A DNA stretch of 64,000 nucleotides, taken from the NCBI RefSeq assembly GCF_029589055.1, contig NZ_JARQZP010000003.1, positions 372,001 through 436,000 of the forward strand, read 5' to 3'. Source of the DNA: Vibrio hannami. GTDB taxonomy: Bacteria > Pseudomonadota > Gammaproteobacteria > Enterobacterales > Vibrionaceae. A program made the translations under genes and the position numbers. The notes beneath the pieces are model-generated. The model ran no database searches, was not told where the DNA came from, and saw only the letters and a list, made by a program, of their open reading frames with translations. Positions 55,532 to 64,000 of the stretch are shown in pieces. The first letter of the stretch is position 1. The number at the start of each line of letters is the position of its first letter.

Positions 55532-55900
55532 ATGTCTGATCAAATACATCCTGAACATGGTTCAATCAATTATATTGAATACCCAGCGTCGGATTTTGAA
55601 AGAACCAAGGCTTTTTTCTCTCAGGTTTTCGACTGGAAATTCACGGACTACGGCACGGAATATACTGCGTTTCACGCAAATGGGCTAATGGGTGGATTTT
55701 ATTTATCCGAGTGTTGTTCTGTGCAGGAGCACGGTGGCGCACTATTGGTTTTTTATAGTGAGAATCTGGAAGAAACCATGTCGCAGATTCAGTATTCCGG
55801 AGGGACTATCAGCCGGGATACCTTTGCTTTTCCTGGTGGAAGAAGATTCCACTTTGTTGAACCAAGTGGCAATGAAATGGCGGTTTGGAGCGATAGGTAG
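55532..55900 (+). CDS. VOC-family (glyoxalase/dioxygenase fold) protein
   Basis: A 122-residue vicinal oxygen chelate protein of the small stand-alone type. INYIEYPASDFERTKAFFSQVFDWKF is the first beta-alpha-beta-beta repeat, and FPGGRRFHFVEPSGNEMAVWSD the second, with the terminal E/W segment. Metal ligands probably include H or E residues at the repeat starts, but they cannot all be fixed. The closeness of methylglyoxal synthase tempts a glyoxalase role, yet this subfamily is not glyoxalase I. Confidence 0.85.
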   Translation: MSDQIHPEHGSINYIEYPASDFERTKAFFSQVFDWKFTDYGTEYTAFHANGLMGGFYLSECCSVQEHGGALLVFYSENLEETMSQIQYSGGTISRDTFAFPGGRRFHFVEPSGNEMAVWSDR

Positions 55901-55923
55901 AACTCTTACCTTCTTGAAATAGA

Positions 55924-55947
55924 AAAGGGAGCTGAGAAGCTCCCTTT
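55924..55947. terminator. Bidirectional terminator between VOC gene and mgsA
   Basis: AAAGGGAGCT, loop GAGA, AGCTCCCTTT: a 10-bp perfect stem with A/T at the ends, between convergent genes. Confidence 0.88.
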
Positions 55948-55961
55948 CTTATATCTTCAGG

Positions 55962-56417
55962 TTATATACGCTCTTCCAGATAAGCGTTGTAGTCAGGAAT
56001 TTCTACATCAGTTTCTTTGTCGAGCAGGGAAGACTCAAACAGGAAGTTAGCAGTAGCGCGGTTTGTTGCTACCGGGATATTCCATACACTCGCAATACGC
56101 AGCAGTGCTTTTACATCAGGGTCGTGCGGTACGGCGTTTAATGGGTCCCAGAAGAAAATCATCATATCGATTTTCCCTTCAGAGATAAGAGCGCCAAGCT
56201 GTTGGTCACCACCCATTGGGCCGCTGATCATGCTCTTAATAGCCAGACCGGTACTTTTGCTTAGCATGTTACCCGTTGTACCTGTTGCATATAGGAAGTG
56301 GCTTTGCAGTTTGGTCTTGTTCTCTGTTACCCAGCGAAGAAGGTCTGGTTTGCAGTTGTCGTGCGCCACCAGCGCTATGTGTTTATGGGCTGGTAAGGTG
56401 CGTGTCGTTTTTTTCAT
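55962..56417 (-). CDS. mgsA: Methylglyoxal synthase
   Basis: A 151-residue enzyme, the normal length, converting dihydroxyacetone phosphate to methylglyoxal plus phosphate. [34 protein letters not shown] (phosphate-binding), [29 protein letters not shown] (with the catalytic Asp region) and [12 protein letters not shown] are all conserved. It acts as a phosphate-relief bypass of glycolysis. Confidence 0.96.
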   Translation of the reverse strand: MKKTTRTLPAHKHIALVAHDNCKPDLLRWVTENKTKLQSHFLYATGTTGNMLSKSTGLAIKSMISGPMGGDQQLGALISEGKIDMMIFFWDPLNAVPHDPDVKALLRIASVWNIPVATNRATANFLFESSLLDKETDVEIPDYNAYLEERI

Positions 56418-56527
56418 TATTTAAGTTCCATCAAAATTTCCGGCATATTCTGCCAGTGTTAAGTCCTTGTTTACTAGTTTGATATCAAATTTCTGGTACT
56501 AAGATTGTTTAGTTGACCAGAGTTTAC

Positions 56528-57525
56528 TCAATCACTACTTTTTACACTAAAAACCGGCCTATAGCCAAGAGGAGAAAGTGAATCGTTGATATTTGTTAAT
56601 CGAACATTATCTGGAGTGAGTTGCTCAATAACCGGAGACAGAGAGATTTCATACGGCTGATCTTCAAAGTAACTGATGACCTGTTGAATGGAGTAACGTC
56701 CCTGAAGCACCATTTTATCTGTCGAGGCAAACTCAACCTTATTTCTTAATAACCCTCGGTATACGCCGTGGCTGAGGTAAGTCGAAATAAGACCGATGCT
56801 TCTGTGATTCGGCGCTTTTCTGATTTCGCTGATGGCGGCTTCAATCGACACCGCGCCACCGACAATATAGTCGATGTTTGGCAACTCAAGCACCTGCTGT
56901 GCTAGGTTTCGCTGGATCTCTTTGTCATTATCACCCCAGTAGGTACTTATGATATTAACATCTGAATCTTGCAATGAGTCATAGAACCCTTGAGTCGCGG
57001 GCTTGGTTCCACCTCGAAACCTTGGGCCCAAAAGCCAGGCAACATTGACCTTACCAGTGTCTTTTGGATGCTTCATGGCAAGATACTGGCCGGCATTGTA
57101 TCCCATCCAGTACCAGTCGACGCCAACCTCACCTTCAAACTGAGGTCGGTCTTTAATGCCGATATTGAGATGGTTGACGGTTGCGAATAAAGGAGTGTCG
57201 CCAATAAGGTGATTAACCTGATCAACATAAGCATCCGGAGATACGGTTCCGAGTATGATAGCGTCTGCTCCCCACTCATAACATGCGGTGAGCTGCTGCC
57301 TCTGCTTATTCACATTTGGGTAACCGCCAGATTCCAAGACCTTAAGCTCCAAGTTGGCAGACTGAGCTTCCATCACCATGCCATAATTTACGGAAAGCCA
57401 GTAGGAGTCCTTAAGATGAGGGTAGATGGTGCAAACCTTTTTCCAGCCAGCGCTACGCTGCTGAACAGAAAAAAGCTGCTCAACAAGGCAACTGAAAAGA
57501 TATTTCTCACTCTTTTTGCATTCAT
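56528..57525 (-). CDS. torT: TMAO-sensing periplasmic protein TorT, frameshifted
   Basis: A periplasmic binding protein that presents TMAO to TorS. MNAKRVRNIFSVALLSSFFLFSSVALA is the signal peptide. At GGAAAAAGG (57438-57442) one more A restores GKKVCTIYPHLKDSYWLSVNYGMV, joining the open frame below and giving about 332 residues (E. coli TorT is 342). The rest has GGYPNVNKQRQQL, ADAIILGTVSP, GVDWYWMGYNAGQYLA and SLSPLGYRPVFSV. It is divergent from torS with about 80 bp between. Confidence 0.9.
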
Positions 57526-57604
57526 TTCCACGAGATCATTGGTTTCATATTCAATACCCTGCAAAATATACCGTATAAGATCCATAGTTGTCAGGTATTT
57601 AATC

Positions 57605-60490
57605 ATGCTGCTTGCTCCCGCCAGTATTGGCCGAAAATTACTATTCTCGTTTACGGCGATGGCTGGCCTTTTGATTCTTGCGGTTACAATTGGTACATCC
57701 GGTTTTAACTTTGTTGCCAAGACAGAAAAAAAGGTAGTGGATTCAGCTATTCCGGCCATGCTTGAAGCCAGAGAAGTAGCGGGGTTAAGCTCGCGTATCA
57801 TCTCATCGGTTCAGGTTCTTTCGAATGCTGAATCTGAACTGGAAAGACGCCAATCGGGACAACAACTCTTTACGCTGTTAGAAAAGCTGCTAAATCATAT
57901 TGAGTTGCTTGGAAATGGTGGATTTGACGACCTGTTACTGGCAGCTCTTGAACGCGATGTACAAACTATTATCGATACGATTGCAAAGCTTGGTGTTTCT
58001 GTTGAAAAGAAACTGGCGTTAGACAGAGATCTTATTCTGCGCGTTAACGAAATGCGGACACTGGCTGATGAACTCGAGGAGCTAACCCGAACACAGGTAA
58101 GAAATACTAGTACCATCACAGTAGCTAATGTCACTCAACTCTATGGATTGGTTGAGGAGCAGGAAACGGATACGGTTTTTGATGCGCTCGATACTCTGGT
58201 TGAAGTGGATCTCGATCTATCAGAGCGGCTCCACGAACTACATCTACTGGCATTTCAGATGCTTGCTCACATTGAAGAGTCCCAAACCGTTACCGATTAC
58301 AACCGTATCCAACAAATAGGAACTGAGTTCGAGTCGAACCTAAAAATTATGGAACGGAGGGTACGCTCCGTTGAAGATCCTACTCGTTCTGAGCAAATGG
58401 GAGCGCTGCTTAGCGAGCTCCGTAAACGGATTGTCATGTTCGATATTCTAAACCAGAGGTTTGAGATCAGACAATCATCCCAGGCGCTGGAAGATAAAAC
58501 ATTAGAGGTTTTCGAAAGCCTTAACGAAACCGTTAACAAGCTGGTCGATGAGTCGAATCGAGTTACCGCAAAAGCGGTTTCTGATGTAACTCAAACCCTA
58601 AGTTATGCCAAATGGTCGCTGGTTCTTCTCTCGTTGGTCGGTTTGATAGCAATCAGTATTATCATCTGGCGAATTGTTTATCAGTCGGTCGTTAAGAGGC
58701 TCCATGCCTACTCAGATGCACTAGTTTCCATTGCCAGTGGTGAAGTGAATTTTGATCTTTCTGTAAAAGGCAAAGATGAAATTGCTCAGATGGGCAGGGC
58801 AATCATCACCGCCAGAGACACCGCTAAACAGTTACAGATTGTCGCTAAAAGCGAAAAAGAGGCGAAGCTTGAGATACAACAACACAAGGCGCAGTTAGAA
58901 GATACTATCAAGGAACGAACAATGCAGCTGAGCCTTGCTAACGATCAGCTTAATGAAGAGGTGGCTCAACACGCCAAAGCTAGAGATGAAGCTGAGCAGG
59001 CAAACCGAGCTAAAAGTGCATTTCTTTCTACTATGAGCCATGAAATTCGTACACCAATGAATGGAGTACTAGGAACGGCAACTCTGCTTAAATCTACGGG
59101 GCTTAATAGCCAGCAAAGCTATTACGTGGACGTGATTAACCGAAGTGGTTCAAACTTACTCGCTATTCTAAACGATGTTCTTGATTACTCAAAAATTGAA
59201 GCTGGAAGGCTTGAAATCAGGCCCTCACCGTTTGAGCTTTGTGACTTAATCAATGATACATTTCGGTTACTTGAAAGTAGGGCGAAAGAAAAAGGGCTTG
59301 GTTTTCACCGCCAGATAGAAAGTGATATCAGCGGTTACTGGCTGGGAGATGCAACACGTATCGGACAGGTATTAAATAACCTCCTTGGAAATGCAATTAA
59401 GTTTACTCACCAGGGGGATATTGATCTGTACGTGAGTGAAGATCCGGAACTCCCCGGAAACTTGTTATTTGAAGTTACCGATACAGGTATCGGTATTGAT
59501 CCGGAAGAAGCCGATAAACTGTTTAAAGTATTCTCTCAGCTTGGTAGTGAAGCTGCAAAAGCGGGTGGAACAGGACTTGGCTTGGCAATTAGCCAAAAAT
59601 TGGTCGAAGCGATGGATGGATACATTTCTGTTGAATCGGAAAGCGGGCAGGGCAGTCGGTTCTGGTTCTCAATTCCACTGGAAAAAACAGAAAAACCAAC
59701 CGTACTAAAGTCCGAACTACAGAGGACAACAACCTATAAAGCCAAAATACTGATGGTCGAAGACAACCCGGTTAACTGCCTGGTTGCAGAGGGCTTTTTA
59801 TCAGTTGAAGGCCATCAGATTGTCATCGCAGAAGATGGTGTATCTGGAGAAAAGGCATTCCGGGAAGAGGGTTTTGACATTGCATTGTTGGATATTAACT
59901 TACCGGATTGCAACGGTGTTGAACTACTTTCAAGGCTGCGGCAGATAGAGTCCGATAAAGGGAATGAGCCTATACCTATGGTTGCGGTTTCAGCGCACGT
60001 TTTTAATGAGGAAGTCGAAAACTACTTAAATGCTGGCTTTGATAGTTTTCTACCCAAACCTTTAGATAAGAAACAGTTATCCGATGTAGTGCAAGCCTCG
60101 TTGGAGGGGAGAACGTTATTGCTACAGCAGACAAGTGCTCAGGGTACTAAGCAAGAAAACGTAGTAGTAGACTTTTCAGTGATAGAAGCTGATTTAGAAG
60201 TGCTAGGCGCTGAAAAAATTCAAAACCTGCTTGAGCTGTTCAAAGAGAGTAGCTCTGACCTCATTAGCCAGTTAGATAAGGCAGCGGAAGAAAATAACAG
60301 AGGAGTGATAAAACAGCTTGCGCATAAGCTAAAGGGCTCTGCAGGCACCATGGGGATGACCTGGCTATACAATGTTTGCCTGGAAGTAGAGTCAGATTCG
60401 AATCCATTAGAAAAATATCGCGAACAAAAGAATGAGCTTGTAGATGCGTTGAACATTTCGCTGAAGCTGATAAACAAGAAGCTAAACTAA
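57605..60490 (+). CDS. torS: TMAO sensor hybrid histidine kinase TorS
   Basis: A 961-residue tripartite kinase. The N-terminal helix LLFSFTAMAGLLILAVTIGTSG starts a long helical periplasmic domain ended by SLVLLSLVGLIAISIIIWRIV; HAMP follows. The HisKA motif is TMSHEIRTPMNG (His about 479), ATPase motifs include LLGNAIKFTH and GGTGLGLAIS, the receiver Asp is in LLDINLPDCNG (about 763), and a C-terminal HPt has QLAHKLKGSAG (His about 906). It phosphorylates TorR to induce TMAO respiration. The ATG at 57605 is chosen; the open frame upstream overlaps torT on the other strand and is not real. Confidence 0.95.
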   Translation: MLLAPASIGRKLLFSFTAMAGLLILAVTIGTSGFNFVAKTEKKVVDSAIPAMLEAREVAGLSSRIISSVQVLSNAESELERRQSGQQLFTLLEKLLNHIELLGNGGFDDLLLAALERDVQTIIDTIAKLGVSVEKKLALDRDLILRVNEMRTLADELEELTRTQVRNTSTITVANVTQLYGLVEEQETDTVFDALDTLVEVDLDLSERLHELHLLAFQMLAHIEESQTVTDYNRIQQIGTEFESNLKIMERRVRSVEDPTRSEQMGALLSELRKRIVMFDILNQRFEIRQSSQALEDKTLEVFESLNETVNKLVDESNRVTAKAVSDVTQTLSYAKWSLVLLSLVGLIAISIIIWRIVYQSVVKRLHAYSDALVSIASGEVNFDLSVKGKDEIAQMGRAIITARDTAKQLQIVAKSEKEAKLEIQQHKAQLEDTIKERTMQLSLANDQLNEEVAQHAKARDEAEQANRAKSAFLSTMSHEIRTPMNGVLGTATLLKSTGLNSQQSYYVDVINRSGSNLLAILNDVLDYSKIEAGRLEIRPSPFELCDLINDTFRLLESRAKEKGLGFHRQIESDISGYWLGDATRIGQVLNNLLGNAIKFTHQGDIDLYVSEDPELPGNLLFEVTDTGIGIDPEEADKLFKVFSQLGSEAAKAGGTGLGLAISQKLVEAMDGYISVESESGQGSRFWFSIPLEKTEKPTVLKSELQRTTTYKAKILMVEDNPVNCLVAEGFLSVEGHQIVIAEDGVSGEKAFREEGFDIALLDINLPDCNGVELLSRLRQIESDKGNEPIPMVAVSAHVFNEEVENYLNAGFDSFLPKPLDKKQLSDVVQASLEGRTLLLQQTSAQGTKQENVVVDFSVIEADLEVLGAEKIQNLLELFKESSSDLISQLDKAAEENNRGVIKQLAHKLKGSAGTMGMTWLYNVCLEVESDSNPLEKYREQKNELVDALNISLKLINKKLN

Positions 60491-60499
60491 TTTTTAGGC

Positions 60500-62377
60500 T
60501 TACATCTTGTTGGCATGAACGGCCTGAGAGCGTCCTTGATCTTTCGCTTTGTATAATGCATTGTCTGCAAGTGTAAGCAGCTTATCGCTTGTAACGTCGC
60601 TATCTGGGTAGGTGGATATTCCCACAGATATACCAAGCTGCCCAAGTGAAAGACCTTTTAGATCGAGGTGCAGTTCTCGAACGCACTCTATGATGTGCTC
60701 AGCTAAAGTTATGGCTTTTTCTGCAGAAAAATTTGAACAAATAATTGCAAATTCTTCACCACCAAGTCGGCAGACTGGACAATGATTATTTGTAGAACGG
60801 TTGAGTAATGTGGCTATCTCTTTAAGAACGTAATCTCCAGCATCATGTCCAAAGTTATCGTTGAAGCGCTTAAAATGATCCAGGTCGAGTATAAGTAACG
60901 AAAGCGGATCTGCATTTTGATGAGCGGAGGCCCAATCCTCTTCAAGTTTCTGTTCAAAATATCTTCTGTTATAAAGACTAGTTAGCGGATCCCGCATTGC
61001 TTGAGCTCTTAGCTTTTCCTGTAAGCGAAGGTTTGCTAACGCAAGCCCCAAATGTTCCGCTAGAGTAAAAGCCAGATTTCTTGTTTCGGGGGATACAAGT
61101 TTATCGGTGCCTGTAAAGTAGAGGTGGAACAAGCCCACGGTGTTTCCGTGAGCCGTTAATGGGATGCACATTGTGGTGTTGTTTGCACCTGAATCAATCA
61201 TATGATTGCAGCTCAAACTTTGGCTATCTTCATGTGAAATATGGAATTTGCCTCTGCGCATTGCCCAGCAATCGTGAGGTGAGAAAGTAGTTGCTCCTGG
61301 CCAAGCTTGTCCCCATTTTATTTCGACCTCGAGGAGATTCTGAGACTCTCGCATAATTGAGATGCAACCGGCCACGTTACCCATTATTCGCGGAACGATA
61401 TCTTCGACGACCAGTTGTGCTTCGTTAAGGTTTTTACAGGCTGCCAGCAAATTAGCTAACTGGCGAAGTAGCTCAATCTCTCGGGTACTTTGGTCTATTC
61501 GTACCTGTTGTAACTGCTTCTCTTGAACAATTGCCTGGGTGATTTTTCGCTGACTAAACCATGAAGATGTAGCTAAAACACCCATAGAGCATGCCATTAA
61601 CAGATAAAGAATGACCCGGAGATCGTGAGACATGTTGTGCAGAGAGGTCATTGGCATAGCCAGCCTGAGAATGTATACATTGCTATGGGGCTCATGCTCT
61701 TCCACATTAGTGTCATGGTCATCTGTATGAGATTCTGGGGCAACCTCTTCATGATCATGAGAATGGTTTGACTCGTCATCATGGCTGTGATGATCCACTT
61801 CCTCACCATGTTCGTGTTCAATCTCTTTCTGGTCGTGCTCAATAGCATGCTCTTGTTCGTTTAACTCGTCGTGGCTGTGATGATGGTCAGCGTGATCCTC
61901 GAAATATAAGGCATCATGTTCGTGATCGAATATTTCCAAACGTATTGCGGCATATAAATACTCCAAATTGGTATTCATACTTAAACGTTTAGCGATACCT
62001 TTTCCTGAGTTTAAGGCGGCGATAACTTCTGGTCGTGTGGAGTGGTCATCCAGATGGGTAATTTCATGTTTTGTCAGATTAGAGTCACCGAGGACTTTTC
62101 CGGATTCGTGGATAATGGTAAATCGTCGCTGTGTCGAGGATTGAGATAAATTATCCAGAAAGTCGTCTATTTCGTCGGGGGTGAAGTCGTAAAAATGGAG
62201 TTTGTCATCGACGACCTGGTGATTTACATCCATTAGCAGATCTAGCATGTAGTTACTGACGATGTCGGTTAGCCATTCGTCTAGAGTCCGGTTGTACAGG
62301 TAGCCTCCGAAGACAAAAGACAAGGCTAACGCAATGATTGGGAAGTAATGAAATCTGCTTACCCGGTTATTAGACAT
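60500..62377 (-). CDS. Membrane diguanylate cyclase with histidine-rich periplasmic loop
   Basis: A 625-residue GGDEF protein. Helix 1 (about 11-29) and helix 2 (about 253-273) enclose a periplasmic region that starts like a PhoR/sCache sensor domain (RRFTIIHESGKVLGDSN, HSTRPEVIAALNSGKG) and then carries, at about 151-232, a loop with about 21 histidines among many Asp and Glu. A GAF-like domain (about 305-455) precedes the cyclase: DPLTSLYNRRYFE, LDLDHFKRFNDNFGHDAGD and RLGGEEFAI (GGEEF 539-543), all catalytic. No RxxD inhibitory site. The loop would bind Zn, Ni or Cu; the sensed metal is inferred. Confidence 0.93.
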   Translation of the reverse strand: MSNNRVSRFHYFPIIALALSFVFGGYLYNRTLDEWLTDIVSNYMLDLLMDVNHQVVDDKLHFYDFTPDEIDDFLDNLSQSSTQRRFTIIHESGKVLGDSNLTKHEITHLDDHSTRPEVIAALNSGKGIAKRLSMNTNLEYLYAAIRLEIFDHEHDALYFEDHADHHHSHDELNEQEHAIEHDQKEIEHEHGEEVDHHSHDDESNHSHDHEEVAPESHTDDHDTNVEEHEPHSNVYILRLAMPMTSLHNMSHDLRVILYLLMACSMGVLATSSWFSQRKITQAIVQEKQLQQVRIDQSTREIELLRQLANLLAACKNLNEAQLVVEDIVPRIMGNVAGCISIMRESQNLLEVEIKWGQAWPGATTFSPHDCWAMRRGKFHISHEDSQSLSCNHMIDSGANNTTMCIPLTAHGNTVGLFHLYFTGTDKLVSPETRNLAFTLAEHLGLALANLRLQEKLRAQAMRDPLTSLYNRRYFEQKLEEDWASAHQNADPLSLLILDLDHFKRFNDNFGHDAGDYVLKEIATLLNRSTNNHCPVCRLGGEEFAIICSNFSAEKAITLAEHIIECVRELHLDLKGLSLGQLGISVGISTYPDSDVTSDKLLTLADNALYKAKDQGRSQAVHANKM

Positions 62378-62586
62378 AACTCTACCTATGCAACAGTATT
62401 AGTTAATATCATAGTTGACGAATTGCTACATTTGCCACTTTGTTTTGTTACTGATGTGATAGCTATATAACCCATTACTGTAACAGTGATGCATATTCAT
62501 AAAAAAAGTGCAGTACTGAAGTCTATTGAGTAACCAACAGAATGTGATACTGTCTTTTTAGATATATAACTGCAGGATTAAAGAGA

Positions 62587-63189
62587 ATGACTATTGACCT
62601 ATCGAAGTATAAAGGTCTGATTTTTGATATGGATGGAACGCTACTGGATACCATGCCGTTTCACCTGGATGCCTGGGAGCTAACCGCAAAAGCCTTTGAT
62701 ATACCTTTCGATCGAACCTGGATTCATAGCATGGGGGGCATGCCAAGCCCGAAGATTACCCTTGAAGTGAACGCGCGTTACGATCTTGATTTAGACCCTC
62801 AAGAAGTTGCTGGCTATAAGATGGCTCGTTTTGCCGAAATGGACGGCAGTGGAGAGGTGATTCCACACACATACGAAGTGCTTAAATCGGCACAAGGGAA
62901 TTATAAGACAGCAATAGGCACCGGAAGTCCGCGCCAGAATGCGATGCGCCTATTGGAAGGACAAAACCTTGTACCTATGTTCAATACCATTGTTACGTCC
63001 TCAGATGTAGAGAATCACAAACCTAACCCAGATACTTTCTTGCTAGCTGCAAATAGGATGGATATAGCACCGTCAGAATGTGTTGTATTTGAAGATACAG
63101 AGCTAGGTAAGCAAGCTGCACACTCAGCTGGTATGGACTGTATTATGGTTGTTGGCAACGAATTTGAGTTCTACCCATTACCAAACTGA
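62587..63189 (+). CDS. HAD-family sugar phosphatase (YqaB-like)
   Basis: A 200-residue HAD hydrolase of the beta-phosphoglucomutase-like group. LIFDMDGTLLDTMPFHLDAW has the nucleophile DxD; GTGSPRQN is motif II; SSDVENHKPNPDTFLLAANRM carries the motif III lysine; and VVFEDTELGKQAAHSAGM supplies the acidic motif IV. The pattern and length fit E. coli YqaB (fructose-1-phosphate phosphatase, 188 residues). AAAGAGAATG precedes the start. Confidence 0.88.
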   Translation: MTIDLSKYKGLIFDMDGTLLDTMPFHLDAWELTAKAFDIPFDRTWIHSMGGMPSPKITLEVNARYDLDLDPQEVAGYKMARFAEMDGSGEVIPHTYEVLKSAQGNYKTAIGTGSPRQNAMRLLEGQNLVPMFNTIVTSSDVENHKPNPDTFLLAANRMDIAPSECVVFEDTELGKQAAHSAGMDCIMVVGNEFEFYPLPN

Positions 63190-63230
63190 GAAATAGTTTA
63201 ATTAATGAACGAAATACAAGGACGTATAAG

Positions 63231-63728
63231 ATGAAAAACATATTGTTGTTTGATTGGGGAGATACCTTAATGGTCGACTTTCCAGATCAAAAAGGCAAAA
63301 TGTGCAACTGGGATAGCGTAGAGGCAGTTGAAGGGGCTATGGAAACGCTAAAAGCTTTGTATCCTTCTAATTTAATCTATGTTGCTACAGGTGCCGCAGA
63401 CTCAACGCCAGAAGATATTAAAGCGGCATTTGAACGCGTTGATTTAAACCGATTTATCTCGGGTTATTTTTGTCAGGATAATTTGGGATTACCGAAGGGA
63501 ACATCGAATTTCTACCAGGCGATCATCGATAGGTTGGGTGTAAAGCCCGATAGAGTGACTATGATTGGTGATAATTGTACTAAGGATATTCTGTCAGCAC
63601 TGGAGGCCGGTCTAAATGCAATCTGGTTTAATCCTGGTGGGAAAAATAGCGATACCGATCAGCGAGTGGAGCAGGTTGGCCACCTGAAAGAACTACGGTT
63701 TTTGTTTACAGAAACGGGGCAACCATAA
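63231..63728 (+). CDS. HAD-family hydrolase
   Basis: A 165-residue HAD protein without the usual cap. LLFDWGDTLMVDFPDQKG contains D-W-G-D, the D-x-x-x-T variant of motif I; YVATGAADSTPEDI is motif II; KGTSNFYQAIIDRLGV has the motif III lysine; MIGDNCTKDILSALEAGLNAIWFNPGG is motif IV. Substrate unknown. It is 41 bp downstream of the YqaB-like gene and may be co-transcribed. Confidence 0.85.
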   Translation: MKNILLFDWGDTLMVDFPDQKGKMCNWDSVEAVEGAMETLKALYPSNLIYVATGAADSTPEDIKAAFERVDLNRFISGYFCQDNLGLPKGTSNFYQAIIDRLGVKPDRVTMIGDNCTKDILSALEAGLNAIWFNPGGKNSDTDQRVEQVGHLKELRFLFTETGQP

Positions 63729-63762
63729 GGTCACCCCACTCAGACAATATAGCGAAATGTGA

Positions 63763-64000
63763 TTACTTCACTTTCCAGCTAATGGTTTCACCCGCTTTAA
63801 TCGGAACAACGGTTTCAGAGCCGAAAGGCATCTCTTTATCTACTGACCATTCTTCTTTTACCAGTGTTATGGTGTCTGTGTTACGAGGTAGACCATAGAA
63901 GTCTGGACCATTGAAACTTGCAAACGCCTCAAGGTTTTCAAGTTTACCTGCAAGTTCGAATACTTCCGCATATAGCTCTAGTGACGCGTGGGCGGTGTAT
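63763..64000 (-). CDS. pyrC: Dihydroorotase PyrC, C-terminal part
   Basis: The minus strand encodes the last 78 residues of a protein running beyond the window: [20 protein letters not shown], then [23 protein letters not shown] and finally [15 protein letters not shown]. The [10 protein letters not shown] block and the ending match class II (E. coli-type) PyrC, which cyclises carbamoyl aspartate in pyrimidine synthesis. Only the 3' end is present. Confidence 0.88.
   Translation of the reverse strand, partial: YTAHASLELYAEVFELAGKLENLEAFASFNGPDFYGLPRNTDTITLVKEEWSVDKEMPFGSETVVPIKAGETISWKVK

Noticed and set aside
57209..57604. Upstream extension of the torS frame
   Set aside because: It overlaps torT on the opposite strand; the family start and the membrane helix begin at 57605.

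Overview
The window is bacterial and almost certainly from a Vibrio, probably its second chromosome. It carries luxPQ, tal-tkt, moeAB-folE, tmaR-yceH, helD-mgsA and torTS in Vibrio-like form, next to a chromosomal-integron cassette array with VCR-type attC remnants. No rRNA, tRNA, CRISPR array or integron integrase was seen.

Positions 1-9240 are a decayed cassette array. It holds an intact IS110-family (IS1111-type) element sitting in an attC site, a deletion derivative of a close relative, and a ~300-bp remnant of another relative bounded by 14-bp inverted repeats. Cassette genes include three toxin-antitoxin pairs (ccdAB, relBE-like, yefM-yoeB), an AlkD-like protein, a DUF3626 protein, a small nucleotidyltransferase, a VF530-type DNA-binding protein, GNAT enzymes (one a remnant) and several tiny membrane proteins. 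A perfect 15-bp-stem hairpin near 9202-9236 ends the array.

Positions 9398-14171 form a compact cobalamin operon (cobQ, cbiA/cobB, two histidine phosphatases, cobS). Next comes a 1650-residue kinase/ATPase/GAF/GGDEF protein, then metabolic and transport genes: a threonine-aldolase-like enzyme, an EF-hand protein, Gfo/Idh/MocA with MFS, an ABC exporter, yibL, fadD, a flavin-binding protein divergent from a MocR regulator, and a fructokinase divergent from a LacI regulator followed by an amino-acid racemase and a GNAT enzyme. A secreted GlyGly-CTERM serine protease with a lipoprotein follows, then tal-tkt divergent from a SorC regulator, moeA-moeB divergent from folE, tmaR, yceH and a GIY-YIG protein.

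Positions 44642-64000 are rich in signalling and envelope genes: a TraF-type outer-membrane protein, the AI-2 receptor pair luxP-luxQ, a PilZ c-di-GMP effector, a YccS-type FUSC protein, helD, mgsA, torT/torS, and a diguanylate cyclase with a strikingly histidine-rich periplasmic loop. Two HAD phosphatases and the 3' end of pyrC close the window.

Seven otherwise normal genes (a DUF6693-like cassette gene, cobQ, the protease, tkt, the SorC regulator, a small Vibrio gene at 50.4 kb, torT) are each broken by exactly one missing base, mostly in short homopolymers. This uniform -1 pattern points to deletion-biased sequence errors rather than biological decay; I annotate these genes at full length and mark the break.
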